Source: JABDIP01 sp965227455
GTDB taxonomy: Bacteria > Pseudomonadota > Alphaproteobacteria > DSM-16000 > Inquilinaceae
NCBI GenBank assembly: GCA_965227455.1
Contig: OZ245752.1
Coordinates: 2,604,001 to 2,668,000, forward strand
Direction: 5' to 3'
Length of the DNA stretch: 64,000 nt
The translations under genes and the position numbers were made by a program. Below are positions 43,168 through 52,590 of the stretch, in pieces. The notes under the pieces are model-generated. The model searched no databases. It was not told the DNA's origin and saw nothing but the letters and a program-made list of their open reading frames with translations. Position 1 is the stretch's first letter, and every line of letters begins with the position of its first letter.

Positions 43168-44688
43168 TTAGGCCGCAAGCTCGGGCGAAAACACCCGGAT
43201 CGGCCGGGTGTGGCCCTTCACCGAGACATCTCCCATCGACCGGAACTCGATGCCCGGGCCGCACCGGGCCTTGGTGGCGGCGCTGACCAGCACTTGGCTG
43301 CCGAACTTCTTGTTGAGGGATTCCAGCCGGGCGGCCACGTTCACCTCATTGCCCAGCACCGTGTAGGTCAGCCGGTCCTGGGGTCCCAGCGACCCCGCCA
43401 CCACCGGCCCGGTATTGATGCCGATACGGGTACGCAGGATGTGACCGCCGGGCAGCTGTTCTGTCTCCAGTCGCCGCTGGATCTCCAGGGCGCAGCGCAC
43501 CGCGTTTTCGGCGTGGTGGACATCGGCCGCCGGCAGATTGAAGGTGGTCAGGATGGCGTCGCCGATGAAGTTGTTGATGGTGCCGCGATAGGTCTGGATC
43601 GGCCCGGCCAGCAGGGTGAAATAGGCGTTCAGCATCTCCATCACCTCAGCCGGCTCCATCACCCCGGCGAGCTCGGAGAAGTTTTCGATATCGGTGAACA
43701 TGACGGTGGCGTCGCCGACCCGGCCGGTGACCCGGCCGCCGCCCGAGCCGCCCCGGCGCGCCCAATCTGCCGGCGACCGGCCCGCGCCGCTGAGGATGGT
43801 CTTGGCGACGTCGGCGCTGACATATTTGCCGAAGGTGTCGCGGATGAATTCGCGCTCCTGCAGCCCGTCGACCATGCCGTTGAAGCTGGCCGCCAGGACG
43901 CCGAGCTCGTCATTGCTGGTGACCGGCACGAAGGCGTCGAGATCGCCGCCGCGGATCTGCCGCACCGCCCGCATCAGGCGGTCGATCGGCAGGACCAGGC
44001 TGCGGGTGACGAAGACCAACGCGAAGCCGGCCGCGAACAGCGCCCCCAGCAGGTCGAGGATCACGACCTTGTCCGGGGTCAGCCCCTGCTGCAGGCGGAC
44101 CTCCTGGAACAGCGACAGGTCCAGCAGCACCAGCACCACCGGCATGACCGTCACCACCGAGAACACGACCACGAGCCGGTGCAGCAGCCGGCCGCGCCCC
44201 ACCCCCAGCACCGCGCCTTCCCGCTTGAATATCTCGACCCGGACCCGCGCCGTCAGATCGGTGACGGTGAAGTAGACCGCGAAGCACATATAGGTGGCGT
44301 AGGCGAGCAGGAACCAGACCAGCATGCCGGCCAGCACGATCCCTGGCGTGTTCTCGTCGATGTCCTGGGGGGCGAAGACGCCAAGCACGAAGGCCACCAC
44401 GCCGTAGACGCAGGCGATGATCCCGACCCAGGCGGTGGCGCGGACCGGCAGCCGCCGCAGCGCATGCCGACAGGTCTTCAGATCGCCACGCCCGTCGAGA
44501 TAGGCCGCCACGGGCCGAAAGAGCCACACGCTGCCGAGCAGATTCAGCCCGCCCAGGATGGCGAGGCTGGCCGCGAAGGCACGCGGCAGCACTTCCGGAT
44601 GGCCGGACAGCACGGCGAAGGTGGCGGTGATCGCGAAATCGATCGCCAGCACGCTCAGCATCGACAAGTAGAAACGCAGTTTCAGCAT
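43168..44688 (-). CDS. Membrane-bound class III adenylate/guanylate cyclase with HAMP
   Basis: 506-aa sensor enzyme. About six N-terminal TM segments (roughly residues 8-230) are followed by a HAMP-like linker (about 255-305, LPIDRLMRAVRQIRGGDLDAFVPV) and a cyclase domain (about 340-500). The metal Asp residues are in MFTDIENFSEL and FIGDAILTTF, and GNEVNVAARLE supplies the transition-state Asn/Arg. It makes cAMP or cGMP in response to an unknown membrane signal. The ATG at 44688 places the first TM at the N-terminus; the frame is open to 44760. A second cyclase of different layout occurs at 55.4 kb. Confidence 0.9.
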   Translation of the reverse strand: MLKLRFYLSMLSVLAIDFAITATFAVLSGHPEVLPRAFAASLAILGGLNLLGSVWLFRPVAAYLDGRGDLKTCRHALRRLPVRATAWVGIIACVYGVVAFVLGVFAPQDIDENTPGIVLAGMLVWFLLAYATYMCFAVYFTVTDLTARVRVEIFKREGAVLGVGRGRLLHRLVVVFSVVTVMPVVLVLLDLSLFQEVRLQQGLTPDKVVILDLLGALFAAGFALVFVTRSLVLPIDRLMRAVRQIRGGDLDAFVPVTSNDELGVLAASFNGMVDGLQEREFIRDTFGKYVSADVAKTILSGAGRSPADWARRGGSGGGRVTGRVGDATVMFTDIENFSELAGVMEPAEVMEMLNAYFTLLAGPIQTYRGTINNFIGDAILTTFNLPAADVHHAENAVRCALEIQRRLETEQLPGGHILRTRIGINTGPVVAGSLGPQDRLTYTVLGNEVNVAARLESLNKKFGSQVLVSAATKARCGPGIEFRSMGDVSVKGHTRPIRVFSPELAA

Positions 44689-44867
44689 TGGGTGGGGGTT
44701 CGCGGTGATGGGCGGAATGTGCCGGTTGCCCTGCCCGCGCGGCGTCTTGACGCGGATCAATGCGGCGACCGGCCACGACCGGCACCGTTACACAGCGGAC
44801 GAATAGGAATACGCATCGAACCGGCGAATGGACCACTTGGCGGATCGGTGGGAAGGAGTAGGAGACT

Positions 44868-45311
44868 ATGACGACCAAGGTGCTGACGGCAATCGACGGC
44901 TCCGACCAGGCCGACAAGGCGTTGGATTACGCCATCGAGTTCACCCGCCGGTATGAAGGCGAGTTGCACCTGCTGTATGTCGCGCCGGACCACAACCCAC
45001 CGGAGGCGCTGGTCGAGTTCGCTCGGGCGGAGCATGTGCGCAACGACCCGGCGACGATCTACGGCACGATCGGCGAGAGCCTGCTCCGCCGGGCCGAGGA
45101 CCGGGCCATGGAGTCCGAATTGCCGACCGTCGCCCATCATCTGCAATTCGGCGACGCCGCCGCTGGAATTATCGACTACGCGCGCCAGCACGGCATCGAC
45201 ACCATCGTTATGGGTACGCGCGGCCTCGGAGAGCTTCAGGGACTGCTGATGGGCAGCGTTTCCATGAAGGTCCAGTCGCTGGCGCCCTGCACCTGCATCT
45301 GCGTGCGTTAG
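44868..45311 (+). CDS. Universal stress protein (UspA family)
   Basis: 147-aa single-domain Usp. KVLTAIDGSDQADKAL opens the fold, and GTRGLGELQGLLMGSVS is the G2xG9xGS ATP-binding motif. The start has GGAAGGAG upstream. It lies alone between the cyclase and an aldo-keto reductase. Confidence 0.93.
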   Translation: MTTKVLTAIDGSDQADKALDYAIEFTRRYEGELHLLYVAPDHNPPEALVEFARAEHVRNDPATIYGTIGESLLRRAEDRAMESELPTVAHHLQFGDAAAGIIDYARQHGIDTIVMGTRGLGELQGLLMGSVSMKVQSLAPCTCICVR

Positions 45312-45386
45312 CCGGGGCGCCTTACACTTTGCACCGGACCGGCCTCGGCCCATAATCGGGGTCCCCCCTTCCCGACCGAGGTATCG

Positions 45387-46418
45387 ATGTCCTATCTCCC
45401 CGCGGCCGATCGCTACGATCGGATGAAATACAATCGCTGCGGTCGCAGCGGGCTGCACCTGCCGGCCATCTCCCTTGGCCTTTGGCACAATTTCGGCGGT
45501 GTCGACGCCCATGAGAACGGCGTCGCCTTGGTGCGGCGCGCCTTCGATCTGGGCATCACCCATTTCGACCTGGCGAACAATTACGGTCCGCCGCCGGGCT
45601 CGGCCGAGGTGACCTTCGGCCGCATGCTGGCCGACGATCTCGCCAACTACCGCGACGAGCTGATCGTCTCCAACAAGGCCGGCTATCGCATGTGGCCCGG
45701 CCCCTATGGCGAATGGGGCTCGCGCAAATACATCATCGCCAGCATCGACCAGAGCCTGAAGCGCACCGGCCTGGACTATTTCGACATCTTCTATTCGCAC
45801 CGGTTCGACCCAGACACGCCGCTGGAGGAGACCATGACGGCGCTGGACGCCATCGTCCGGCAGGGCAAGGCGCTCTATGTCGGGATCTCGTCCTATTCGG
45901 CCGCCAAGACCGCCGAGGCGGCGACCATCCTGAAAGAGCTCGGCACCCCCTGCCTGATCCACCAGCCCTCCTATTCGATGCTGAACCGCTGGGTGGAGGA
46001 CGAGCTGCTGGGCGTGCTGGAGGAGATGGGCATCGGCAGCATCGCCTTCTCGCCCCTGGCCCAGGGCATGCTGACCACCAAATACCTGAACGGCATCCCG
46101 GAGGACTCCCGCGCCGCCAGCGAGACCGGCGCCCTGAGGCAGGAACTGCTGACCCAGGACGCCCTGGACAAGATCCGCGGCCTCAACGAGATCGCGCAAG
46201 CGCGCGGCCAGACCCTGGCGCAGATGGCGCTGGCCTGGGTGCTGCGCGACGACCATGTGACCTCGGTGCTCATCGGCGCCAGCAAGGTCTCGCAGATCGA
46301 GGATTGCGTCGGCGCTCTCGACCGGCTCGATTTTTCCCTGGAGGAGCTGGCCGAGATCGACAAATTCGCCACCGAAAGCCAGCTCAACCTCTGGGCCAAG
46401 TCCAGCGAGGACGATTGA
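45387..46418 (+). CDS. Aldo/keto reductase (YghZ/Gpr type)
   Basis: 343-aa TIM-barrel NADPH-dependent reductase. The tetrad Asp/Tyr/Lys/His is visible in HFDLANNYGPPPG, IVSNKAGY and FYSHRFD. The N-terminus RMKYNRCGRSGLHLPAISLGLWHNFGG is diagnostic for the L-glyceraldehyde-3-phosphate reductase (Gpr/YghZ) group that detoxifies reactive aldehydes. An SDR gene follows 34 bases downstream, likely co-transcribed. Confidence 0.92.
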   Translation: MSYLPAADRYDRMKYNRCGRSGLHLPAISLGLWHNFGGVDAHENGVALVRRAFDLGITHFDLANNYGPPPGSAEVTFGRMLADDLANYRDELIVSNKAGYRMWPGPYGEWGSRKYIIASIDQSLKRTGLDYFDIFYSHRFDPDTPLEETMTALDAIVRQGKALYVGISSYSAAKTAEAATILKELGTPCLIHQPSYSMLNRWVEDELLGVLEEMGIGSIAFSPLAQGMLTTKYLNGIPEDSRAASETGALRQELLTQDALDKIRGLNEIAQARGQTLAQMALAWVLRDDHVTSVLIGASKVSQIEDCVGALDRLDFSLEELAEIDKFATESQLNLWAKSSEDD

Positions 46419-46452
46419 CGCGGTTAACCCGAAATCGGCGATTGCATAAGCC

Positions 46453-47217
46453 ATGTTTGACGAACTGAAGGACAGGGCCGTCCTGATCACCGGGGCCAGC
46501 ACCGGCATCGGGGCGGCCGCCGCGCTCGCTTTTGGCCGGTTGGGCGCGCATGTGGTGGTGCACTACAACGCCAGCCGCGAGGCGGCGGAAGGGGTCGCCG
46601 CGGAAATCGATGGGTCGGGCGGCAAGGCCACGCTGGTGCAGGGCGACATGTCGGACGGCGGCACGGCCGCCTCGGTCGTGGAACAGGCCATCGCCGCGGC
46701 CGGCCGGCTGGACGTGCTGGTCAACAATGCCGGGCACATGGTGGACCGCATCCCGGTCGACGGGATGGACGACGACGCCTTCGACCGGGTGGTCGACCTC
46801 AACGCCCGCTCGGCGGTGGCCGCCATCCGTGCGGCGGTGCCGCAGTTCCGCCGGCAGGGCCGGGGCAACGTGATCAACGTCTCTTCGGTGTCGGCCAGGA
46901 CCGGCGGCAGCACCGGCTCCATCCTCTACAGCGCCGCCAAGGGCTTCGTCAGCACCATGACCCATGGGCTGGCCAAGGAGCTGGCGCCGGACAACATCCG
47001 GGTCAACGCAGTGTCGCCCGGGGTCATCCTGACCGCCTTTCATGAGACGTATTCGTCGCCGGAGAAGCTGGAATCCCAGCGCAAGATCATCCCGATGGGC
47101 CGGCTCGGCACCGCCGAGGACTGCGTCGGCGCCTTCCTCTTCCTGGCGACGGATGCGCTCAGCGGCTACATCACCGGCCAGATCATCGAGGTCAATGGCG
47201 GCCAGATCATGCCCTGA
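46453..47217 (+). CDS. Short-chain dehydrogenase/reductase
   Basis: 254-aa classical SDR. TGASTGIG at residues 13-20, NNAG at 91-94, and Ser145, Tyr159 and Lys163 (YSAAK) form the cofactor and catalytic sets. C-terminal GRLGTAEDCVGAFLFLATD is standard. It resembles glucose 1-dehydrogenase and 3-oxoacyl-ACP reductase types, which cannot be told apart here. It ends before a strong bidirectional terminator. Confidence 0.9.
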   Translation: MFDELKDRAVLITGASTGIGAAAALAFGRLGAHVVVHYNASREAAEGVAAEIDGSGGKATLVQGDMSDGGTAASVVEQAIAAAGRLDVLVNNAGHMVDRIPVDGMDDDAFDRVVDLNARSAVAAIRAAVPQFRRQGRGNVINVSSVSARTGGSTGSILYSAAKGFVSTMTHGLAKELAPDNIRVNAVSPGVILTAFHETYSSPEKLESQRKIIPMGRLGTAEDCVGAFLFLATDALSGYITGQIIEVNGGQIMP

Positions 47218-47253
47218 GCAGGCGGGTCGCCTCCCAGGTTCCAGACAAAAAAG

Positions 47254-47289
47254 AACCGCCGGCCGATCAGGGGCACTCGGCCGGCGGTT
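47254..47289. terminator. Bidirectional intrinsic terminator
   Basis: Perfect 13-bp inverted repeat (arms at 47254-47266 and 47277-47289, core ACCGCCGGCCGA) with a ten-base loop, flanked by an A run on the left and T on the right. It lies between convergent genes and can stop transcripts from both sides. Confidence 0.85.
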
Positions 47290-47305
47290 TGGTGCAAGGC
47301 GAACC

Positions 47306-48988
47306 CTACTGCGGCTCGCCCCCGTGATCGTGATCGTGCGGATCATCGGCGCCGCTGGGTAGGCCGGTGGTCACCGAGACCGGGATCAGGATCGGGATCG
47401 GGGCGAACAGGTCGGCCCGGGACGCGTAGAACGCGACCGAATGGGCCACCGCATCGGACATCTGGTCGAACGCCTCCAACGAGATATTGTCGAAGGTGTC
47501 GCAGGCCAGGTGGTAGCAGGGATCGAACGACTCCCCGACCGTGCCGCCATAGACCTCGGCCAGTTCCTCGGTTTTGGCGACCTCCGCGCCGGTGAACAGG
47601 CCGCCGGCGGGGATATCCACCCCGGCGGCGATGAACGGACCGTAGTCCGACCGGCCGCTGAACTCGGTCGGCTCGACCGGCAGTCCCTGCTCGACGAAGT
47701 AGTTGATGAACATCTGCTCGATGTGCTCCGACCCCGGCGGACCGGTGACCGCGGTATCAGAGCCGTCGCCGTCATAGATGAACCGGACGAAGTTCGGCGA
47801 ACCGATCATGTCGAAGTTCAGGTTCATGGCGATCTCGTCGAGCTCTTCCTGGGTCGCGTTAGCGACATAGAACTCCGAGCCGAGAAGCCCGAGCTCCTCC
47901 GCCCCCCACCAGGCGAAGCGCACCCGGTTGACGATCGGGCTGTCGTCGCCGTCATCGTCATCATCGTCGCCATACCCGTCATAGTGGGCCAGTTTCAGCG
48001 CCACCTCCAGGATGGCGGCACTGCCGGTGCCGTTGTCCTGGATGCCGGGTCCACCCGCGACAGAGTCAAGATGGCCCCCGACCACGATGGTCTGGTTGGG
48101 ATTGCCGTTATGGGTATCGGCCAGGATGTTCTCGGTGACGCGGATCTCCGATTCGGTCTCCGCGGCAAGCCGGACATCCACCGCCCCCGCGTCGAGCAGG
48201 GCAGCAAGCTCGTCGCCCAGCGCGAAGGACGCGCCGACCACCGGCACGTTGATACCCGGCTGGCCGAGCGTGCCGTTGATGGCACCGGTCCGGCCCGGCT
48301 GGCCCTCATTGAAGATGATCACGCCCGCGGCGCCGGCATTTTCGGCATTCAGCGCCTTCAGGAAGAAGGAGCAGCTGCCGCGCTGGACCAGCGCGATGTT
48401 TCCGGAGGTGAAGCCGGCAAAGTCGTCGGCCTCGCAGCCCGAGGTCGAGGTGTTGGCATCGGCTGCCGGCGGCAGGATCAGGTCCACCGCCTGCAACGCC
48501 CGCGTCGCATCGCCGCTGCCCGAATAGGTCATGGTGTTGAACCCTTCGGTATCGTTGGCGACGTATTCGACGAACATCGGATTGATCTGCTGCAGAATCG
48601 GGTCGCTCAGCTCCCGATAGAACGGGAACTCGAACTCCTGCCGGACCACGTCGTAGCCGGCCCGCTCGAGCTTGCGAACCACATAGTCCGCCGATTCGTC
48701 GTAGCCGCTGGTGCCGGCAGCACGGATACCGTCGTTGCGGTCGGCAATCCGCTGCCACGCCAGCTGATGACGGCGGAGCGCCCGCAAGGTCACCGCATCA
48801 CGGAGATCCTCGGAGAATTCCTCGGTGTCGTCATCATCGTCGTTGTCGTCATCATCATCATCATCGTCACCGTCTTCAACGATGACGGACCCACCGTCAT
48901 CGTCGTCATCATCGGCCCATGCCACCGGCGCGGTGAGCAGGCCGAGGCATAGCAAGGCGACAAGCGCCCTGAAAAAGGTGCCAAACAT
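47306..48988 (-). CDS. Secreted M28-family zinc peptidase with PA domain and Asp-rich segments
   Basis: 560-aa exported aminopeptidase. A signal peptide (residues 1-25) is followed directly by a long Asp-rich stretch. A protease-associated domain lies around 150-260. The M28 metal ligands occur in GGHLDSVAGGPGIQDNGTGS, WWGAEELGLLGS, LNFDMIGSPN and CYHLACDTFDN. An extra Asp-rich insert sits between metal motifs (YGDDDDDDGDD). M28 enzymes remove N-terminal residues or process glycan-linked peptides; the acidic parts may bind calcium in sea water. The gene ends at the terminator. Confidence 0.88.
   Translation of the reverse strand: MFGTFFRALVALLCLGLLTAPVAWADDDDDDGGSVIVEDGDDDDDDDDNDDDDDTEEFSEDLRDAVTLRALRRHQLAWQRIADRNDGIRAAGTSGYDESADYVVRKLERAGYDVVRQEFEFPFYRELSDPILQQINPMFVEYVANDTEGFNTMTYSGSGDATRALQAVDLILPPAADANTSTSGCEADDFAGFTSGNIALVQRGSCSFFLKALNAENAGAAGVIIFNEGQPGRTGAINGTLGQPGINVPVVGASFALGDELAALLDAGAVDVRLAAETESEIRVTENILADTHNGNPNQTIVVGGHLDSVAGGPGIQDNGTGSAAILEVALKLAHYDGYGDDDDDDGDDSPIVNRVRFAWWGAEELGLLGSEFYVANATQEELDEIAMNLNFDMIGSPNFVRFIYDGDGSDTAVTGPPGSEHIEQMFINYFVEQGLPVEPTEFSGRSDYGPFIAAGVDIPAGGLFTGAEVAKTEELAEVYGGTVGESFDPCYHLACDTFDNISLEAFDQMSDAVAHSVAFYASRADLFAPIPILIPVSVTTGLPSGADDPHDHDHGGEPQ
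48824..48912. repeat. In-frame Asp-codon trinucleotide tract
   Basis: Repeated GTC/ATC triplets (GAC/GAT on the coding strand) encode the N-terminal acidic stretch of the M28 peptidase. Such tracts can gain or lose units by slippage without a frame change. A shorter similar tract is at 47938-47972. Confidence 0.7.
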
Positions 48989-49388
48989 ACAGCCCTCCTG
49001 TCTGCAGGAGCGGACTCGTTGCGCGGCCCACTCTCAACTATTCATGGAAGCGGGCCAGCCACGCCCGCGGATCAAGGTCAGGTTGGATTGCCCCCAAAGG
49101 CATTGGAGCAAGCCTAGACCGGGACTCCGAGGCATCTCAACGCATAAGTTGTAAGAATAACTGTCATATTTCTGTAAAAATTGATTTATCAATAAAAAAC
49201 TGCGCTCTATAGGCCGGCCACGCACCTTTTAATCGCAATTCTTTCGCATCAAGTTGGTTTCGTGCACGCCCGATTTGCGGCGTAAGGTCGCAGAGTTAGG
49301 AGTCTCGTAAGCAAAGAGCGGCTAGATACCGGGCTTCGGTTGTTCCGGGCGCGCAACGCTTCCGCCGCGTCCGATTCTCGCAGAAGGG
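48989..49388. other. AT-rich intergenic region between M28 peptidase and membrane-protein gene
   Basis: About 400 bases. The part at 49140-49210 is notably rich in A and T (for example CTGTAAAAATTG and ATCAATAAAAAAC) and probably holds promoters for one or both flanking genes. No RNA gene or clear operator was found. Confidence 0.45.
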
Positions 49389-50234
49389 TTGTACGCGATG
49401 AAGCATGTCAAACGGGTCGCCATCGTCATCAATGCCAAGGCGGTCCTGGTGGCTCTGCTGGCGGTCGTCTCGATGATCACCTGCCGGCATTTCGGCCTCG
49501 CCGCCGATTTCCCGCTCACCCTGATTGCCACGGCCGTGGTGTTCCCGATCGTGTTCTCGATAAACAGCGCCTACAAGCGCCGGGAAGCGGCACTGGCCGC
49601 CTATGGCGGGGTCAAGGCCCAGGGCCGGGCGATCTATTTCGCCGCCCGAGACTGGCTGGCCGAAAGCGACCCGGAGACCCAGGCGCGAATCAGCAGCCTG
49701 CTCGGCGGCCTGCTGGAGGATTGCCGGACCCTGTTCAACACGCCGGTCGAGTCCATGAAGGACGCAGAGGACGCGGTCTATCGCCGGTTCTCCGACCTGT
49801 CGCTGTTCATCAAGCTGTTGCGGGACAAGGGCCTCGCCTCAGGCGAAGTGTCGCGGTGCAACCAGTACCTCAGCAAGATGTTCTACTCGTTCGAAAGCCT
49901 GAAGCACATCTACCAGTACCGCACCCCGGTGACGCTGCGGTCCTACAGCGAGATCTTCATCTTCATCCTGCCGATCCTTTACGGCCCGTACTTCGTGGAG
50001 ATATCCCAGGGTTATGCGTCCGGGCTGGAATACCTCATGCCGATACTGTTCGCGCTGATCCTGGTGGGGCTGGAGAACATCCAGAACCATCTGGAGAACC
50101 CGTTTGACCAGGTCGGCGAGGACGACGTCATCATCAACGCCGAGAAGTTCGTGGAGCGGCTGGCCAGCCATCCGACGGAGACGGCTGCACCGGCCGGCAG
50201 GGCCGGCCAAATCGGCGATCTGCAGACGCAATAG
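49389..50234 (+). CDS. Bestrophin-like membrane protein, hypothetical
   Basis: 281 aa. Two hydrophobic segments at about residues 12-58, a charged helical middle, then two more at about 190-240. The stretch LENIQNHLENPFDQVGEDDV near 241-260 resembles the conserved post-TM region of bestrophin-type channels (key residues ENPF then Gly-Glu-Asp-Asp). Length fits bacterial bestrophins, but N-terminal match is weak. An ATG three codons in (49398) is an alternative start. An ion-channel role is tentative. Confidence 0.6.
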   Translation: MYAMKHVKRVAIVINAKAVLVALLAVVSMITCRHFGLAADFPLTLIATAVVFPIVFSINSAYKRREAALAAYGGVKAQGRAIYFAARDWLAESDPETQARISSLLGGLLEDCRTLFNTPVESMKDAEDAVYRRFSDLSLFIKLLRDKGLASGEVSRCNQYLSKMFYSFESLKHIYQYRTPVTLRSYSEIFIFILPILYGPYFVEISQGYASGLEYLMPILFALILVGLENIQNHLENPFDQVGEDDVIINAEKFVERLASHPTETAAPAGRAGQIGDLQTQ

Positions 50235-50262
50235 GACCACGCCCCGCCCCTATTCCCACCAT

Positions 50263-50353
50263 CGTCATTCCCGCGAAAGCGGGAATCCAGTCTGCGCGAA
50301 CGTGACAGTGTCACCGGCCCAAACGCTGGATTCCCGCTTCCGCGGGAATGACG
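50263..50353. repeat. Palindromic REP/dRS3-like element with 28-bp inverted arms
   Basis: Arms at 50263-50290 and 50326-50353 are inverted copies with one mismatch, and each arm itself folds (ATTCCCGC-GAAA-GCGGGAAT). The unit is the type of intergenic repeat that occurs dispersed in many proteobacterial genomes; Neisseria dRS3 has the related ATTCCC-N8-GGGAAT form. It sits between two convergent genes and may also act as a terminator. No coding capacity. Confidence 0.8.
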
Positions 50354-50377
50354 GCTGTTTGGGTGGTGGCAAACCCC

Positions 50378-50869
50378 CTAGATCGGGAAGATCAGGCAGG
50401 TCGTCGTGCCGTGGGCGTAGAGGCGCCCATCCGCGTCGACCAGGCGGCCTTCGGCGGTGCCGATGCGGGAGCCAACCTGGATCGCAGTGCCCTCGGCGCG
50501 GATCGGGCCGGTCTGGTCGGTCAGGCCGCGCACCAGGTTGATCTTGAACTCCAGCGTCGTATAGCCCTTGCCGGCCGGCAGCCTGGTCTGCACCGCGCAG
50601 GACATGCAGGAATCCAGCAGGGTGGCCGCGAAACCGCCATGCACGGACCCGATCGGATTGTAGTGCCGGCGCTCGGGCTCCGCGGTGAAGGTCACCTTGC
50701 CGTCCTCGACCTCGGCCAGGCCGAAGCCGACCAGGGCGGTGATCGGCGGCCGCGGCAACTCCCCCGACGCGATCTTTTGCAGGAACTCAAGCCCGGTCAT
50801 GCCGCGGATCACCTCCAGCGGCGTCACGCCGTAATTGCCACCGCGACCCGGTGCGCCATCCTCCGCCAC
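50378..50869 (-). CDS. PaaI-family hotdog thioesterase
   Basis: 163-aa hotdog-fold protein. The acyl-CoA thioesterase loop GSVHGGFAATLLDSCMSCAV (about 90-110) carries the HGG motif and the acidic catalytic residue. It hydrolyses aryl- or medium-chain acyl-CoA in the PaaI group. The start is GTG with AGGGGAA upstream. It follows the adenine deaminase gene region on the opposite side and is convergent with the bestrophin-like gene. Confidence 0.88.
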   Translation of the reverse strand: MAEDGAPGRGGNYGVTPLEVIRGMTGLEFLQKIASGELPRPPITALVGFGLAEVEDGKVTFTAEPERRHYNPIGSVHGGFAATLLDSCMSCAVQTRLPAGKGYTTLEFKINLVRGLTDQTGPIRAEGTAIQVGSRIGTAEGRLVDADGRLYAHGTTTCLIFPI

Positions 50870-50880
50870 GGTCTTCCCCT

Positions 50881-52590
50881 CTAAGCTGCGATCAGTTCGA
50901 AACGGTCGACATCGACCAGGCCCATATCGGTGATCTTCAGATGCGGGATCACCGGCAGGGGCAGGAAGGCGAGCTGCAGGAAGGGTTCGGCCAGCGGGCA
51001 GCCCATTTCGCGGATCGCCTTGCGCAGATGCAGCAGCCGGCCCTCGACCGCCTCGAACCCGTCCAGGCTCATCAGCCCGGCCAGCGGCAGGGGCAATTCC
51101 GCCAGCACCGCGCCGTGGCGCACCGCGACGAAGCCGCCATCGAGCTCGATCAGCCGGTTGACCGCCAGTGCCATATCGCCGTCATCGGCGCCGACGACGC
51201 AGACATTGTGGCTGTCATGGCCGACCGACGAGGCGAGCGCGCCGGACTTGAAGCCGAAGCCCTTCACGAAACCGCGCCCGATATTGCGGTTGATACCGTG
51301 ACGGGAGAAGACGCAGATTTTCAGGATGTCCTGACCCGGGTCCGGATGCCGGAGCCCGTCGCGATAGGGCAGCGTGGCATTCAGGCTCTCGGTCAGGATC
51401 TTGCCGGATAGCAGCCCGATCACCGGTCCGCCCGGCCCGTTGGCGGGAACCTGGAAATCCGCCTCGACGACCGGATCGAGCTTCACGGATTTCAGGCCGA
51501 CCGGCGCCACCTTGTCGCGGCCCTCGAAGATCTCCGGCGTGACCGGCTCACCGGCGCGGATCACCCGGTTGACGGCGCAGCTCTCCACATCGTCCAGCAG
51601 CACGATATCGGCCCGCTGGCCGGGCGCCACCAAGCCCCGGTCGCGCAGGCCGAAGCCGCGCGCCGCCGACCATGTCGCGGCGCGATAGACGTCGGCCACC
51701 GGCGCGCCCAGCTTGATGGCGGTGCGGATCAGATGGTCGATATGGCCTTCCTCGGCGATGTCGAGCGGGTTGCGGTCGTCGGTGCAGAAGCCGAGGAAGG
51801 GCGCGGTCTCGGTGCTGATGATCTGCGACAGGGCGTGCACGTCCTTCGAGACGCTGCCGTCGCGGATCAGCACCTGCATGCCCTTGCGCAGCTTCTCCAT
51901 CGCCTCGGGCGCGCTGGTCGTCTCGTGGCAATTGCGGATGCCGCAGGCGAGGTAGGCGTTGAGGTCCCTGCCCCGCACCAGCGGTGAATGCCCGTCGATA
52001 TGGCCGTCGGAAAAGGCGGCCAGCTTGTCCAGCGCCTCCTCGTCCTTGGCCAGCACGCCGGGGAAGTTCATGAACTCGGCCAGGCCAAGCACCTTGGGAT
52101 GGTCGCGGTGCGGCACCAGATCGGCGGCGGTCAGCCGCGCGCCCGAGGTCTCCAGATGCGAGGACGGCACACAGGAGGACAGCTGCACCCGCAAATCGAT
52201 GGCGGTGTTGAGGGCGCTGTCCATGAAATAGCGCAGCCCCTCCACCCCCAGCACATTGCTGATCTCGTGCGGGTCGCAGATCGCCGTGGTGGTGCCGCGC
52301 GGCAGGACGCAGCGGTCGAACTCGGCCGGCGTGACCAGGGTCGATTCGCAATGCACATGGGTGTCGATGAAGCCGGGCACGGCGGTCAGGTCGCGGCCGT
52401 CGATCTCCACCTCGCCGCGATATTCGTCATAGGTGCCGACGATCCGGTCGCCGCAGATGGCAATGTCGCCGCGGCCGGTCTCGCCGGTCACGACATTCAG
52501 CAACGCCGCTCCCTTGATCACCAGATCGGCACTGCGCCGACCCATCGCCTGATCGATGCAGTCCTTCAGGAACGCCTTGGTAACGGTCAT
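50881..52590 (-). CDS. ade: Adenine deaminase
   Basis: 569-aa amidohydrolase. Metal-binding HVHCES (VPGFIDTHVHCEST) follows the N-terminal beta segment, and the family strings DPHEISNVLGVEG, GHSPLVRGRDLNAY, FCTDDRNPLDIAEEGHID and the C-terminal GHDSHNVCVVGADDGDM match Ade. It deaminates adenine to hypoxanthine for purine salvage. The ATG at 52590 is chosen; the frame is open to 52638. It is on the same strand as the thioesterase and 11 bases upstream of it, so the two may be co-transcribed. Confidence 0.93.
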   Translation of the reverse strand: MTVTKAFLKDCIDQAMGRRSADLVIKGAALLNVVTGETGRGDIAICGDRIVGTYDEYRGEVEIDGRDLTAVPGFIDTHVHCESTLVTPAEFDRCVLPRGTTTAICDPHEISNVLGVEGLRYFMDSALNTAIDLRVQLSSCVPSSHLETSGARLTAADLVPHRDHPKVLGLAEFMNFPGVLAKDEEALDKLAAFSDGHIDGHSPLVRGRDLNAYLACGIRNCHETTSAPEAMEKLRKGMQVLIRDGSVSKDVHALSQIISTETAPFLGFCTDDRNPLDIAEEGHIDHLIRTAIKLGAPVADVYRAATWSAARGFGLRDRGLVAPGQRADIVLLDDVESCAVNRVIRAGEPVTPEIFEGRDKVAPVGLKSVKLDPVVEADFQVPANGPGGPVIGLLSGKILTESLNATLPYRDGLRHPDPGQDILKICVFSRHGINRNIGRGFVKGFGFKSGALASSVGHDSHNVCVVGADDGDMALAVNRLIELDGGFVAVRHGAVLAELPLPLAGLMSLDGFEAVEGRLLHLRKAIREMGCPLAEPFLQLAFLPLPVIPHLKITDMGLVDVDRFELIAA

